DNA of 8,628 nucleotides, taken from contig CAIKBP010000127.1 in the NCBI GenBank assembly GCA_903825695.1, forward strand, positions 1 to 8,628, given 5' to 3'. The position numbers and the translations under genes were made by a program. Within the stretch, counting starts at the first letter, position 1, and every line of letters begins with the position of its first letter. This document shows positions 1-6,136 of this stretch, one piece after another. Below the pieces are notes generated by a model that searched no databases, was not told the DNA's origin, and saw only the letters and a program-made list of their open reading frames with translations. This DNA comes from an uncultured Verrucomicrobiota bacterium (GTDB taxonomy: Bacteria > Verrucomicrobiota > Verrucomicrobiia > Palsa-1439).

Positions 1-1431
1 CAAATTGTTGTGCGCCTCAGCGAAATTTGGCTGGATCCGTAGCGCTTGCTCGAAATGCCCGATTGCCTCCGGCACCTTGCCCAGTTGGTACAGATCAATC
101 GCCAGGTTGTTATGCGCGTCAGCGTAATCGGGCTTGATCCGCAGCGCCTGCTCGTAGTGTACAATCGCATCCTCCATCCTTCCCTCCTGCCACAACACCT
201 CTCCCAGGTTCACGTGTGCCAGCCACGCCTGAGGGTTCTTCACTAGATTGTCCTGCCATAGGGTTTTGTCAGACCTGTAAACGCCGCTGCGATTCCATGT
301 TCCCACCCCCAGGAGAATCATTATTATCGAGATACCCAACATGCCGACGGATTTCCACCGTCGATAGGTTGGTAGGCAACCAGCCGCCACCAAAGCAATC
401 GGTGCTACGATAGCATGGTATTGCCAATGATCGGCCACCAGCGAGTACTGGTAAAACCCCTGATCGAAAAATCCCAACACCGGGAAAAGCATCACCACAA
501 AGTACCCAAGCCCGAAAAGCAAAGGCCGCCCCCAGCTCTTGCGCTTCCACCAGAAAAGAACCAAGCAAGCTGTAAGGATGATTCCAGGCAAATAAGAAAT
601 GATCCGGTGACTATCGATGTCCCACTTTGGATAGATCACACTCAGGTTGAACGGCAAAAGTGCCTTGTAGAGGTAAAACCAGGGCGCCAAACCGGCCTCC
701 GCTAGCCGTGACATAAAACTGGCCATTCGGACTGGGTGCCCCTCCATGACCCGATTGTACTGAAACCAGATTGTTACCAATCTCAAGCCGGCGGAAAGGA
801 TAAAGAACGGCACGCTGTACAAAAGGTCTCTCCATCGCACCCGGCCGCGCAGCCACCACGCGCAGCCCAACAGCACGACCGGCAACATGACGACCGCCGT
901 CTTGCTAAGCAAGGCCAACAGAAACGCCGCCAATGAAAACCAATACCAACGCCATCTCCCTTCTTCGTCAAACCTCAAATACAGAAGGATCGTCGCCATG
1001 CAGAAGAGCATCGACAGCGTGTTCTTCTGCTCGCTGATCCAGGCCACCGTCGCCACATTCACCGGATGAAGCGCAAAGATGAGACCCGCCCACCACGCCC
1101 CGGGGATCTGCAGGTGGCGGAGAACCATCCACACCAGGACCGCGTTGACCGCGTGCAACAGGATATTCACCACATGGTACCCCGTTGCGTTGTTGCCCCA
1201 GAACCGCCACTCCAGCCACCACATCGTGTACGTCAATGGCCAGTAGTCAACGGGTTCAGTCGTAAACCAAAACCGGTACAATCCATCATCAGCTTTGACA
1301 AATCGGTTGTCTGTGATGAGACCGTCATCGTCCCAAATGAAGCCGGCGCGCATTGCGGGCATGTACGCCACAAACGTCAGTAAAATGATGAGGCCAGCGC
1401 CAGCGCCCAGCGATCTCCACGCGTTCTTCAT
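1..1431 (-). CDS. TMTC-like membrane glycosyltransferase with C-terminal TPR repeats (3' end outside window)
   Basis: Reading the minus strand from an ATG at 1431 gives 477 uninterrupted codons that run off the left edge. The N-terminal ~385 residues are a polytopic membrane region. A first membrane segment (about 10-27) leads into a loop with FIWDDDGLITDN (31-42), the acidic-loop signature seen in GT-C glycosyltransferases. It is followed by ALHPVNVATVAWISEQKNTLS (120-140) and LAPWFYLYKALLPFNLSVIYP (248-268), which resemble TMTC-type and bacterial TPR-glycosyltransferase proteins. From about residue 402 there are 34-residue TPR units (402-435, 436-469, and a third beginning at 470). By family, a lipid-linked sugar donor used to glycosylate an extracytoplasmic protein is plausible; the substrate cannot be read from sequence. 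The start lies 20 bp after the hlyD-like stop, so the two are probably co-transcribed. No strong Shine-Dalgarno is visible. The C-terminus, with probably more TPRs, is missing. Confidence 0.88.
   Translation of the reverse strand, partial: MKNAWRSLGAGAGLIILLTFVAYMPAMRAGFIWDDDGLITDNRFVKADDGLYRFWFTTEPVDYWPLTYTMWWLEWRFWGNNATGYHVVNILLHAVNAVLVWMVLRHLQIPGAWWAGLIFALHPVNVATVAWISEQKNTLSMLFCMATILLYLRFDEEGRWRWYWFSLAAFLLALLSKTAVVMLPVVLLGCAWWLRGRVRWRDLLYSVPFFILSAGLRLVTIWFQYNRVMEGHPVRMASFMSRLAEAGLAPWFYLYKALLPFNLSVIYPKWDIDSHRIISYLPGIILTACLVLFWWKRKSWGRPLLFGLGYFVVMLFPVLGFFDQGFYQYSLVADHWQYHAIVAPIALVAAGCLPTYRRWKSVGMLGISIIMILLGVGTWNRSGVYRSDKTLWQDNLVKNPQAWLAHVNLGEVLWQEGRMEDAIVHYEQALRIKPDYADAHNNLAIDLYQLGKVPEAIGHFEQALRIQPNFAEAHNNL
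18..221 (-). repeat. 102-bp tandem repeat encoding TPR units
   Basis: Two diverged direct copies start at 18 and 120 (for example TCAGCGAAATTTGG against TCAGCGTAATCGGG), exactly 102 bp or 34 codons apart. They are the DNA of consecutive tetratricopeptide repeats in the minus-strand gene. The more conserved parts encode the YEQALRIKPDYADAHNNL-type helix. They reflect internal duplication in the gene rather than a mobile element. Confidence 0.8.
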
Positions 1432-1451
1432 CCCGTCATCGCTTTGTTCGT

Positions 1452-2402
1452 TTACTTGGGAAATGGCGGAACCTTGGAGAAAAACACATCCACCGACATG
1501 CCCGCGCGCAGCCCGGGATTGTCGCCGGGCAGGCGAACCTTGACCCCGAACACCTGCCGCACCCGGTCTTCCACCGTCTGCACATTCCGCGGGGTAAACT
1601 CGGCCTGTCGATTGATTTGTTCGACGGTGCCGGTGAACGTTTCGCGGGACGAATCAGTGCGCACCTTCACTTGTTGTCCGAGTTGAATCAATCCCAGCCA
1701 TTGTTCTGGCGCGTAAACACGCACCCAGAGATGCTGCGTCAACAACAGCGTTGCGACCTCGCGATTGGCCGGCAACACGTCGCCCACCTTGACGCTAAGT
1801 ACTTCCAACACACAATCGCTCGGCGCCACGATGCGCATCTCGTGCAGTTGTGCATCGATCTCAGCCAGTTGCGCGCGCACCTGGGCAATGCGTTCAGGGC
1901 GCGTGCCTTCGACCAACAGGTCGTAGCGCTTATTCGCGGCGGCGGCGGATTGCTGGAGGCTGTTGGCACGGCTGTTTGCGTTGTCGAGTTCGGTTTGGGA
2001 GATGACTTTCTGGCTGAACAATTCGCGGGCGCGCGTTGCTTCCGATTGCGCGAACTCCAGTTGCGCGGCCAGTGATTCCCAATCATGTTTCGCGGCGGCA
2101 ATCTCGTTGGTTCGGGGCCCGTGCTCCAGTTCTTCCAACAACGCAGCGGTATAATCGCGCCGGGCCTGCAACTCTGCAGCGTCGAGTTCGACTATCATCT
2201 GTCCCGTGCGCAGAGTGCAGCCTTCATCCGCAAAAATCTTCTGCACGCGCCCGCCATAACGTGATGCCACATGAACTTCATCCACCTCGATCGTGCCTGA
2301 AATACTGCGCGCGCCGCCATGCCGTCCAGAGAACAGCCAGATCGTGCATGCCAAAACCACCACCAACATCAATGCTGTCAGTATTCGTAGCGTTTTACTC
2401 AT
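1452..2402 (-). CDS. HlyD/EmrA/YbhG-family membrane fusion (periplasmic adaptor) protein
   Basis: This 316-residue protein has a short cytoplasmic start (MSKTLR), one membrane anchor (about 7-24), and then the adaptor layout. The first half-lipoyl/barrel strand block is at 36-75 (GTIEVDEVHVASRYGGRVQK), an alpha-helical coiled-coil hairpin at about 76-188, and the returning lipoyl half at 189-222 (IVAPSDCVLEVLSVKVGDVL). A beta-barrel follows (224-310) with the family's EFTPRNVQTVEDR stretch (268-280). Such adaptors bridge an inner-membrane transporter to an outer-membrane channel; the EFTPRN version is usual with ABC exporters. No transporter is in view: the downstream gene is a glycosyltransferase/TPR protein, and the upstream neighbour is divergent. 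The start is taken as the ATG at 2402. A TTG at 2423 with an upstream AAGGTG would add seven residues, but a -10-like TATGCT lies between the two starts. Family is firm; cargo is unknown. Confidence 0.9.
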   Translation of the reverse strand: MSKTLRILTALMLVVVLACTIWLFSGRHGGARSISGTIEVDEVHVASRYGGRVQKIFADEGCTLRTGQMIVELDAAELQARRDYTAALLEELEHGPRTNEIAAAKHDWESLAAQLEFAQSEATRARELFSQKVISQTELDNANSRANSLQQSAAAANKRYDLLVEGTRPERIAQVRAQLAEIDAQLHEMRIVAPSDCVLEVLSVKVGDVLPANREVATLLLTQHLWVRVYAPEQWLGLIQLGQQVKVRTDSSRETFTGTVEQINRQAEFTPRNVQTVEDRVRQVFGVKVRLPGDNPGLRAGMSVDVFFSKVPPFPK

Positions 2403-2413
2403 CGAATGGCGCC

Positions 2414-2441
2414 AGCATAACAAACGACAACACCTTGTCCA
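2414..2441 (-). promoter_or_regulatory. Candidate promoter of the hlyD-like gene
   Basis: On the minus strand TGGACA (2441-2436) is followed after 16 bp by TATGCT (2419-2414), and the ATG at 2402 begins 11 bp further on. This is a moderate match to a housekeeping sigma-70 promoter. If used, the transcript would begin within a few bases of the ATG, leaving almost no leader. The call rests on pattern matching alone. Confidence 0.35.
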
Positions 2442-2471
2442 GCCCCGTCAATTCGTGAAAGCCGGTTTCGG

Positions 2472-2500
2472 TTGACTCAGTTGTCGGCAGCTTGCAGAAT
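2472..2500 (+). promoter_or_regulatory. Candidate promoter of the terC-family gene
   Basis: TTGACT (2472-2477), 17 bp, then CAGAAT (2495-2500), with the start codon 5-8 bp later (GTG 2506 or ATG 2509). It lies in the ~100-bp divergent region shared with the hlyD-like gene. There is no Shine-Dalgarno and no room for a long leader, so the manganese-sensing leader found before some alx genes is absent here. Predicted transcription would start about at the initiation codon. Confidence 0.4.
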
Positions 2501-2508
2501 CATTCGTG

Positions 2509-3444
2509 ATGACAGCAGGTGTGACCTTGTGGACGATCTTTTGCGTAGTGGTAGTGGTGATGCTTATTCTGGACCTGGGGATATTCCACCGCAAGGCACA
2601 CGCAATCAGGTTCCAAGAGGCTCTATTGTGGAGCGGCGTGTGGATTGGGCTGGCACTGGCGTACGTGGGATTGATTTGGTGGTTGCACCCCAATGGAGCG
2701 CACACGTCGCTGGAGTTTCTGACGGCGTACCTGGTCGAGGAATCGCTGAGCGTAGACAACCTGTTTGTGTTTTTCTTGATCTTCTCCTACTTTGCCGTGC
2801 CGTCTCAGTACCAATACAACTGTCTGTTCTGGGGCATTCTTGGAGCAATGGTGTTTCGGGCAATCTTCATCGTCGGCGGCGTGGCTTTGATCCAGGGGTT
2901 TCATTGGTTCCTATACGTATTGGGCGCGATCCTGATCGTCAGCGGCGTGAAGGTCGCGGCACAGAACAGCCGAACGATTGCGCCGGAGAAGAATCCCATT
3001 TTGAAACTGTTCCGGCGCTTCATGCCCGTGGCAACCGACTCTGCGGGAACGAAGTTCTTCCTGCGCCGGGACGGACGTTTGCTGGCAACGCCGCTGTTCG
3101 TCACCTTATTGGTCGTGGAGACGACCGACATCGTGTTCGCGATGGATTCCATCCCTGCCGTGCTTGGCATTACCCGCGACACGTTTGTGGTGTACACGTC
3201 GAACGTCTTTGCGATCATGGGGCTACGGGCCCTGTACTTCGCGCTGGCGGGTGCGATGGAGCTGTTTCATTACTTGCGATTCGGCCTTTCAGCGGTTCTG
3301 GTGTTCATCGGCGCAAAGATGCTGCTCGGTCATTGGTACGAAATCCCCGTCAGCGTCGCGCTTTTGGTCGTGGCGGTGCTATTGGTTCTATCGTTCATCG
3401 CGTCGTTTATATGGCCTCGCAAGAACGATACAATCAAAGTATGA
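2509..3444 (+). CDS. TerC/Alx-family integral membrane protein (probable metal-ion exporter)
   Basis: This 311-residue protein, the usual TerC/Alx length, has about nine hydrophobic segments (roughly 3-25, 37-59, 83-98, 106-129, 131-150, 192-212, 230-250, 257-273, 278-301). It carries the two acidic membrane signatures of the family: EESLSVDNLFVFF (77-89) and ETTDIVFAMDSIPAVLGIT (204-222). In characterised members these acidic residues take part in metal handling; E. coli Alx is linked to Mn2+ export at alkaline pH, and TerC proteins to tellurite resistance and metallation of exported proteins. The exact ion cannot be assigned. GTG at 2506 and ATG at 2509 are adjacent in-frame starts; ATG is preferred, and neither has a clear ribosome site. 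The last 11 bp overlap the 3' end of convergent queA. No ter operon genes are nearby, so this looks like the stand-alone Alx type. Confidence 0.93.
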   Translation: MTAGVTLWTIFCVVVVVMLILDLGIFHRKAHAIRFQEALLWSGVWIGLALAYVGLIWWLHPNGAHTSLEFLTAYLVEESLSVDNLFVFFLIFSYFAVPSQYQYNCLFWGILGAMVFRAIFIVGGVALIQGFHWFLYVLGAILIVSGVKVAAQNSRTIAPEKNPILKLFRRFMPVATDSAGTKFFLRRDGRLLATPLFVTLLVVETTDIVFAMDSIPAVLGITRDTFVVYTSNVFAIMGLRALYFALAGAMELFHYLRFGLSAVLVFIGAKMLLGHWYEIPVSVALLVVAVLLVLSFIASFIWPRKNDTIKV

Positions 3445-4492
3445 GCACACAATCGCCGTAGCTGAAGAACCGGTACCGTTCACGTATCGCCTCATCATAT
3501 GCTCGCAGAATCAGATCGCGTCCTGCAAATGCGCTTACCAGCATCAACAGCGTCGAGCGCGGCAGATGAAAATTCGTCAATAACGCATCAACCACCCGGA
3601 ATTTGAACGGCGGCCGAATGAAAATGTCAGTTGAACCTTCATCGGCGCGGGGTTCTCCGAGCGTTTCCAAGGTCCGCACCACCGTCGTGCCGACAGCAAT
3701 GATGCGTTTCGCCGACTTCATTGCTGTCGCGGCTTCAGCAGGAACGTAAAACTTCTCGGCATACATTTTGTGTTTTTCGACGGTTTCCTCTTTCACTGGA
3801 CGGAATGTGCCGATGCCGACGTGCAACGTGATAAACGCGTGGTGAATGCCCGAGTTGCGGAGTTGTTCCAGCATCTCAGCGGTGAAATGCAAACCAGCCG
3901 TCGGCGCGGCAATCGCCCCGGCCGTCCGCGCATACACCGTCTGGTAACGTTCGCGATCGGCAGCAACGGCAGCACGCTCGATGTACGGCGGTAACGGCGG
4001 CGCACCGTGATGTTGGAGATACGAATCCACGTTGCCTTCAAAACGGAGGATGCGTCCGCCGAAATCCGTCGGCACCTCGACGACGGCGGCAAGCAACTGG
4101 TCCGTGGGAGCGGATTTCATCCGCGACGCCGCCGGAACTTCTGTCGCATGATCGCGGTTGGAAACCGCTCCCACAAACTTAAGGACGGCACCAACTTTGG
4201 CACGATGTCCGGGTTTGACCAACGCTGACCAACGATTGTCGCCTAGGTTCTCAACGAGCAACAACTCAACGACAGGCGATTGCGACCAGATCCGCGCGGG
4301 AATGACTTTCGTGTCGTTGAGCACCAGCAAGTCACCGGCGCGAAGGTATGCACCGAGGTTGTGGAACTGCTCGTGGCGGATTTGGCCCGTCGCGCGTTCG
4401 ACAACCATCATTCGCGAAGCGGCCCGGTTGGGCAACGGTTGTTGCGCGATCAGTTCAGGCGGCAGGGTGTAATCGAAATCAGCAGTTTTCAC
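3434..4492 (-). CDS. queA: S-adenosylmethionine:tRNA ribosyltransferase-isomerase QueA, with an in-frame REPIN-derived insert
   Basis: QueA transfers and isomerises the ribosyl part of SAM onto 7-aminomethyl-7-deazaguanine at tRNA position 34, giving epoxyqueuosine, the penultimate step of queuosine synthesis in the cytoplasm. Family hallmarks are all present: FDYTLPPELIAQQP near the start, GDLLVLNDTKVIPARI (53-68), AAPTAGLHFTAEML (195-208), HVGIGTFRPVK (224-234), LLTNFHLPRSTLLMLVSAF (304-322) and a C-terminal YGDCVLIL. The start is GTG at 4492; the resulting MKTADFDY N-terminus is the family norm. It overlaps the stop of a 29-codon upstream frame as GTGA, which would allow translational coupling. 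Two oddities stand out. Residues about 107-130 are encoded by a 71-bp inverted repeat and have no counterpart in ordinary QueA. The loop after VIPARI is several residues shorter than usual before VELLL. All core motifs are intact, so an active enzyme is likely. Confidence 0.95.
   Translation of the reverse strand: MKTADFDYTLPPELIAQQPLPNRAASRMMVVERATGQIRHEQFHNLGAYLRAGDLLVLNDTKVIPARIWSQSPVVELLLVENLGDNRWSALVKPGHRAKVGAVLKFVGAVSNRDHATEVPAASRMKSAPTDQLLAAVVEVPTDFGGRILRFEGNVDSYLQHHGAPPLPPYIERAAVAADRERYQTVYARTAGAIAAPTAGLHFTAEMLEQLRNSGIHHAFITLHVGIGTFRPVKEETVEKHKMYAEKFYVPAEAATAMKSAKRIIAVGTTVVRTLETLGEPRADEGSTDIFIRPPFKFRVVDALLTNFHLPRSTLLMLVSAFAGRDLILRAYDEAIRERYRFFSYGDCVLIL
4104..4174. repeat. REPIN-like inverted REP doublet inside queA
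   Basis: A 71-bp element with perfect 10-bp ends, GTGGGAGCGG (4104-4113) and CCGCTCCCAC (4165-4174). Comparing the first 23 bases with the reverse complement of the last 23 gives 20 matches. Each half is a GTGG head followed by its own small hairpin: CGGAT-TTC-ATCCG on the left, CGGTT-TCC-AACCG on the right (read inward). Two of the three differences form a compensatory A:T to T:A swap in the hairpin stem. This is the layout of a REP doublet (REPIN), a non-autonomous element mobilised by REP-associated tyrosine transposases. It is read in frame within queA and adds about 24 residues (107-130). No transposase is in the window. Confidence 0.82.
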
Positions 4493-4578
4493 TGTCTGCC
4501 ACAGTACTCCAGCGGTATCAGAACTGGCAATCCATTGCCACGACGATAGGCGTCTAGCAGCAACTCAGGCTCGATCAT
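4489..4578 (-). pseudogene. 29-codon frame upstream of queA, resembling the 5' stump of aat
   Basis: From ATG 4578 the minus strand reads MIEPELLLDAYRRG, which resembles the conserved start of leucyl/phenylalanyl-tRNA-protein transferase (Aat; PELLLxAYxxGxFPMA), then continues with unrelated residues to a TGA at 4491-4489. In the frame shifted by two bases, the DNA after the RRG codons reads QWIASSDTAGVLW, which again recalls the next Aat block (PMADS-DTGEVLW). So this may be the first ~35 codons of an aat gene carrying a frameshift, with the remainder deleted up to queA. Alternatively it is a short leader peptide: its TGA overlaps the queA GTG start by four bases (GTGA), as in coupled genes. 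No convincing ribosome site. The Aat resemblance is a judgement by eye on a very short segment. Confidence 0.35.
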
Positions 4579-4628
4579 GCTGGCACTTTAGCAACCAGCC
4601 AGCCGAAACGGAAGATCGGGGTGCAGGG

Positions 4629-4718
4629 AGGTAACGTAGAAAGCTGAGCCACCACCGACTCGTGACGTGGATTGCCACCGCAGTGGTAACGGCGGTTGGC
4701 TCCGGCGTCTGGTTAGGC
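4629..4718 (-). other. attC recombination site of the lipoprotein cassette (array tail)
   Basis: On the minus strand it begins with GCCTAAC (4718-4712, a perfect RYYYAAC) and ends at GTTACCT (4635-4629). Arms GAGCCACCACCG (4646-4657) and CGGCGGTTGGCTC (4690-4702) are near-complementary, and the centre holds a further small hairpin (CCAC-CGCA-GTGG). Its length of 90 bp matches the other two sites. The terminal core departs from GTTRRRY after GTTA. That is expected if the last six bases are chromosomal flank rather than cassette. Confidence 0.75.
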
Positions 4719-4765
4719 AGCGTCTTTGTCATTTTCCAATAGGCGAGCGGCCAGTTCCTTGGTTT

Positions 4766-5200
4766 TTATTCGGATGTTTCATTCAGTGACGATTGATTGA
4801 TTTCTTTCATCGCCGTGTCAAAATCAATTCTGACGCAATGAGAAAATCCTGGTCCGGAGCCACCGACAGAGCGCCCCGTGTAGGCATAGCGCATGCCGGT
4901 TGTGACGACTTCGGCATACTGCGGGTTGTAGAAACCTGAATAGTATAGCGACTGAAACCCAATCTGAGATTTGTTGAGAACAACCCATGTTCCAAAAATC
5001 CGCTGCTTCTTAAAATCTTGCCCGATGAACGTTCCATCGGCTCGAAATATGAGGACTGTCGGATCTTCTTTTGCCTGCCAGCAGCCAACAAGAATATGTT
5101 TGTGATGGGTTTGGGTTGCGGGCGATGAGTTGGAGGTGGCGCAGCCCGTAATGCCAATCAAAATTAAAAGGCTTAGGATTAACGTAATTTTTTGTTTCAT
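4766..5200 (-). CDS. Cassette-borne putative lipoprotein of unknown function
   Basis: This 144-residue protein has a lipoprotein signal: a lysine-rich start (MKQK), a hydrophobic stretch (5-16), and the lipobox ITGC with the modified cysteine at 20. It is therefore expected in a membrane, facing the periplasm or outside. The mature part has a GCWQAKEDPTVLIFRADGTF block (39-58) followed by GTWVV (70-74). Such a G-x-W ... F-x-x-DGTF ... GTW rhythm is common in small lipocalin-like beta-barrel domains, but no specific family is claimed. Cys40 and Cys122 could form a disulphide. ATG at 5200 follows the cassette boundary by 36 bp with no clear Shine-Dalgarno, so expression may depend on an upstream promoter. 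The stop lies 47 bp before its attC. Codon use is more AT-rich than in queA or transketolase, consistent with acquisition. Confidence 0.8.
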   Translation of the reverse strand: MKQKITLILSLLILIGITGCATSNSSPATQTHHKHILVGCWQAKEDPTVLIFRADGTFIGQDFKKQRIFGTWVVLNKSQIGFQSLYYSGFYNPQYAEVVTTGMRYAYTGRSVGGSGPGFSHCVRIDFDTAMKEINQSSLNETSE

Positions 5201-5230
5201 ATACTGGATTTTTTAATGTGCTCGTTTTTG

Positions 5231-5323
5231 GCCTAACGTCCCGGATCACCGACCCCGCGCCGATGACTCCAGACTTGAATCCACGGCGCAATCGCGGGGT
5301 TCGGTGCATCCGGTTTGTTAGAC
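5231..5323 (-). other. attC recombination site of the second cassette
   Basis: On the minus strand it starts with GTCTAAC (5323-5317, fits RYYYAAC) and ends with GTTAGGC (5237-5231, perfect GTTRRRY). The arms at 5241-5258 (CCGGATCACCGACCCCGCG) and 5293-5313 pair almost completely apart from unpaired bases, the extrahelical bases typical of attC folding. Length 93 bp. The gene's stop is 19 bp before the site. Confidence 0.9.
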
Positions 5324-5342
5324 GGCCATCTCACAGACTTCT

Positions 5343-5732
5343 CTATCTTAAACCCGGATGAGAAACAAAAATGCGCGCACCTTGAGCCGGCAACATGGAT
5401 TCAATCCTCGGAACGCCAACGGTCTTCAGTCCGGGGGCTGTGAGTCTGCCTTCAGTGACGTAAATCACCATCGGGAATGAACCGCCGCTGTAATATGCCG
5501 TTCGTTGAAGGCTTATGTATTCATAGCCTTGGATGTTCCACACCGCGCCGACGAAACCTGAACCCTCCAGCCTTAGGAAAGAGCCGTAATTCGTGATCGC
5601 TCCTCCTGCTCCAGTTCTAAGGAAAGTCTCCACCGCAGCTTGGCCCTCGACTGCACAGCGGCTCCTAGACTGTACGCATCCACCCTGAACAGCGACGATT
5701 GCGAGCAGAAGCACTGTGGACAATCTGCTCAT
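5343..5732 (-). CDS. Cassette-borne putative exported protein of unknown function
   Basis: This 129-residue protein begins with a signal-like N-terminus: MSR, then a hydrophobic core (about 4-15), then VQGGC with Cys19. The cysteine could be lipidated, but glutamine at -3 is a poor lipobox residue, so cleavage by signal peptidase I is equally possible. The remainder (GSFLRLEGSGFVGAVWNIQG, about 50-69; MVIYVTEGRL, about 87-96) alternates small and hydrophobic residues like a compact beta fold. I do not recognise a family. ATG at 5732 is 58 bp from the cassette boundary, without an obvious ribosome site; the TAG stop is 19 bp from the attC. Position and flanking sites identify it firmly as a cassette gene, and two of three cassettes thus encode exported products. 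Confidence 0.75.
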   Translation of the reverse strand: MSRLSTVLLLAIVAVQGGCVQSRSRCAVEGQAAVETFLRTGAGGAITNYGSFLRLEGSGFVGAVWNIQGYEYISLQRTAYYSGGSFPMVIYVTEGRLTAPGLKTVGVPRIESMLPAQGARIFVSHPGLR

Positions 5733-5784
5733 GAGCGTCGCTTTGGTTTTATCATTGCGTCTTAGTTTGTAGCGGCGTCTGGCC

Positions 5785-5883
5785 GCCTAACGTCCAGAGC
5801 TCAGGCACGCGGGGCGGATGACGTCCTCCGCGATAGCGGAACTGGAGACGCCATCCCGCGTTGCCTGCGGCGATTTGTTAGGC
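5785..5883 (-). other. attC recombination site of the first cassette
   Basis: On the minus strand it starts with GCCTAAC (5883-5877) and ends with GTTAGGC (5791-5785), both perfect cores. Inner arms include CAGGCACGCGGG (5802-5813) against CCCGCGTTGCCTG (5855-5867), which pair with one bulged base, then GACG/CGTC blocks further in. Length 99 bp. The TAA stop of the zinc-ribbon gene lies inside the first core (GCCTAAC), a frequent feature of compact cassettes. Confidence 0.92.
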
Positions 5884-6114
5884 TGCGTTGTCATCCAAAA
5901 CTGGTGGCGTCTGCGCAAAAAATTCTACATGGCCACACTCGGCACATGCCAGTGAATATAATCCAATAACGGATGCGCCACTTCCTACCTTGAATCGGTC
6001 GTGACCGCATAATTGGCAAGCGAATGGCTTGCCATGAACTCCATACTGCTTCAATCCCATTGCCTTTTTGAACGCGCCAGCGGCACGTTTCAGTGCTGAT
6101 AGTTTAGTGCTCAT
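5878..6114 (-). CDS. Cassette-borne small zinc-ribbon protein
   Basis: This 78-residue protein has two CxxC knuckles, CQLCGHDRF (33-41) and CAECGHVEF (57-65), 20 residues apart: the four-cysteine layout of a zinc ribbon. The N-terminal ~30 residues are basic and helical in character (KLSALKRAAGAFKKAMGLK). A nucleic-acid or protein-binding regulator is plausible, but no target can be inferred. There is no signal peptide, so it should be cytoplasmic. ATG at 6114 is preceded by GGAAAAT at short spacing, a weak ribosome site. It is the first gene of the array, 28 bp from the head junction, so it would gain most from any promoter in the right flank. Its TAA lies in the attC core. The same small zinc-ribbon type occurs outside integrons, so origin is unknown. 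Confidence 0.82.
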   Translation of the reverse strand: MSTKLSALKRAAGAFKKAMGLKQYGVHGKPFACQLCGHDRFKVGSGASVIGLYSLACAECGHVEFFAQTPPVLDDNAA

Positions 6115-6136
6115 AATATTTTCCGATGTTTTCGCA

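Noticed and set aside
2403..2423. TTG start for the hlyD-like gene with upstream AAGGTG
   Set aside because: An ATG seven codons later gives a typical anchor start and sits just after a -10-like motif; TTG is kept only as an alternative.
2424..2505. Manganese-sensing (yybP-ykoY type) leader before the terC-family gene
   Set aside because: The divergent gap is about 100 bp, with a promoter-like sequence directly at the start codon, leaving no room for the RNA.
2472..3461. 329-codon plus-strand frame overlapping the terC-family gene
   Set aside because: The alternative frame reads as Arg/Gly-rich noise, while the other frame gives TerC membrane segments and both acidic motifs.
5010..5309. 99-codon minus-strand frame spanning an attC
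   Set aside because: It runs across the palindrome and out of frame through the lipoprotein gene, which has a good signal peptide in the other frame.
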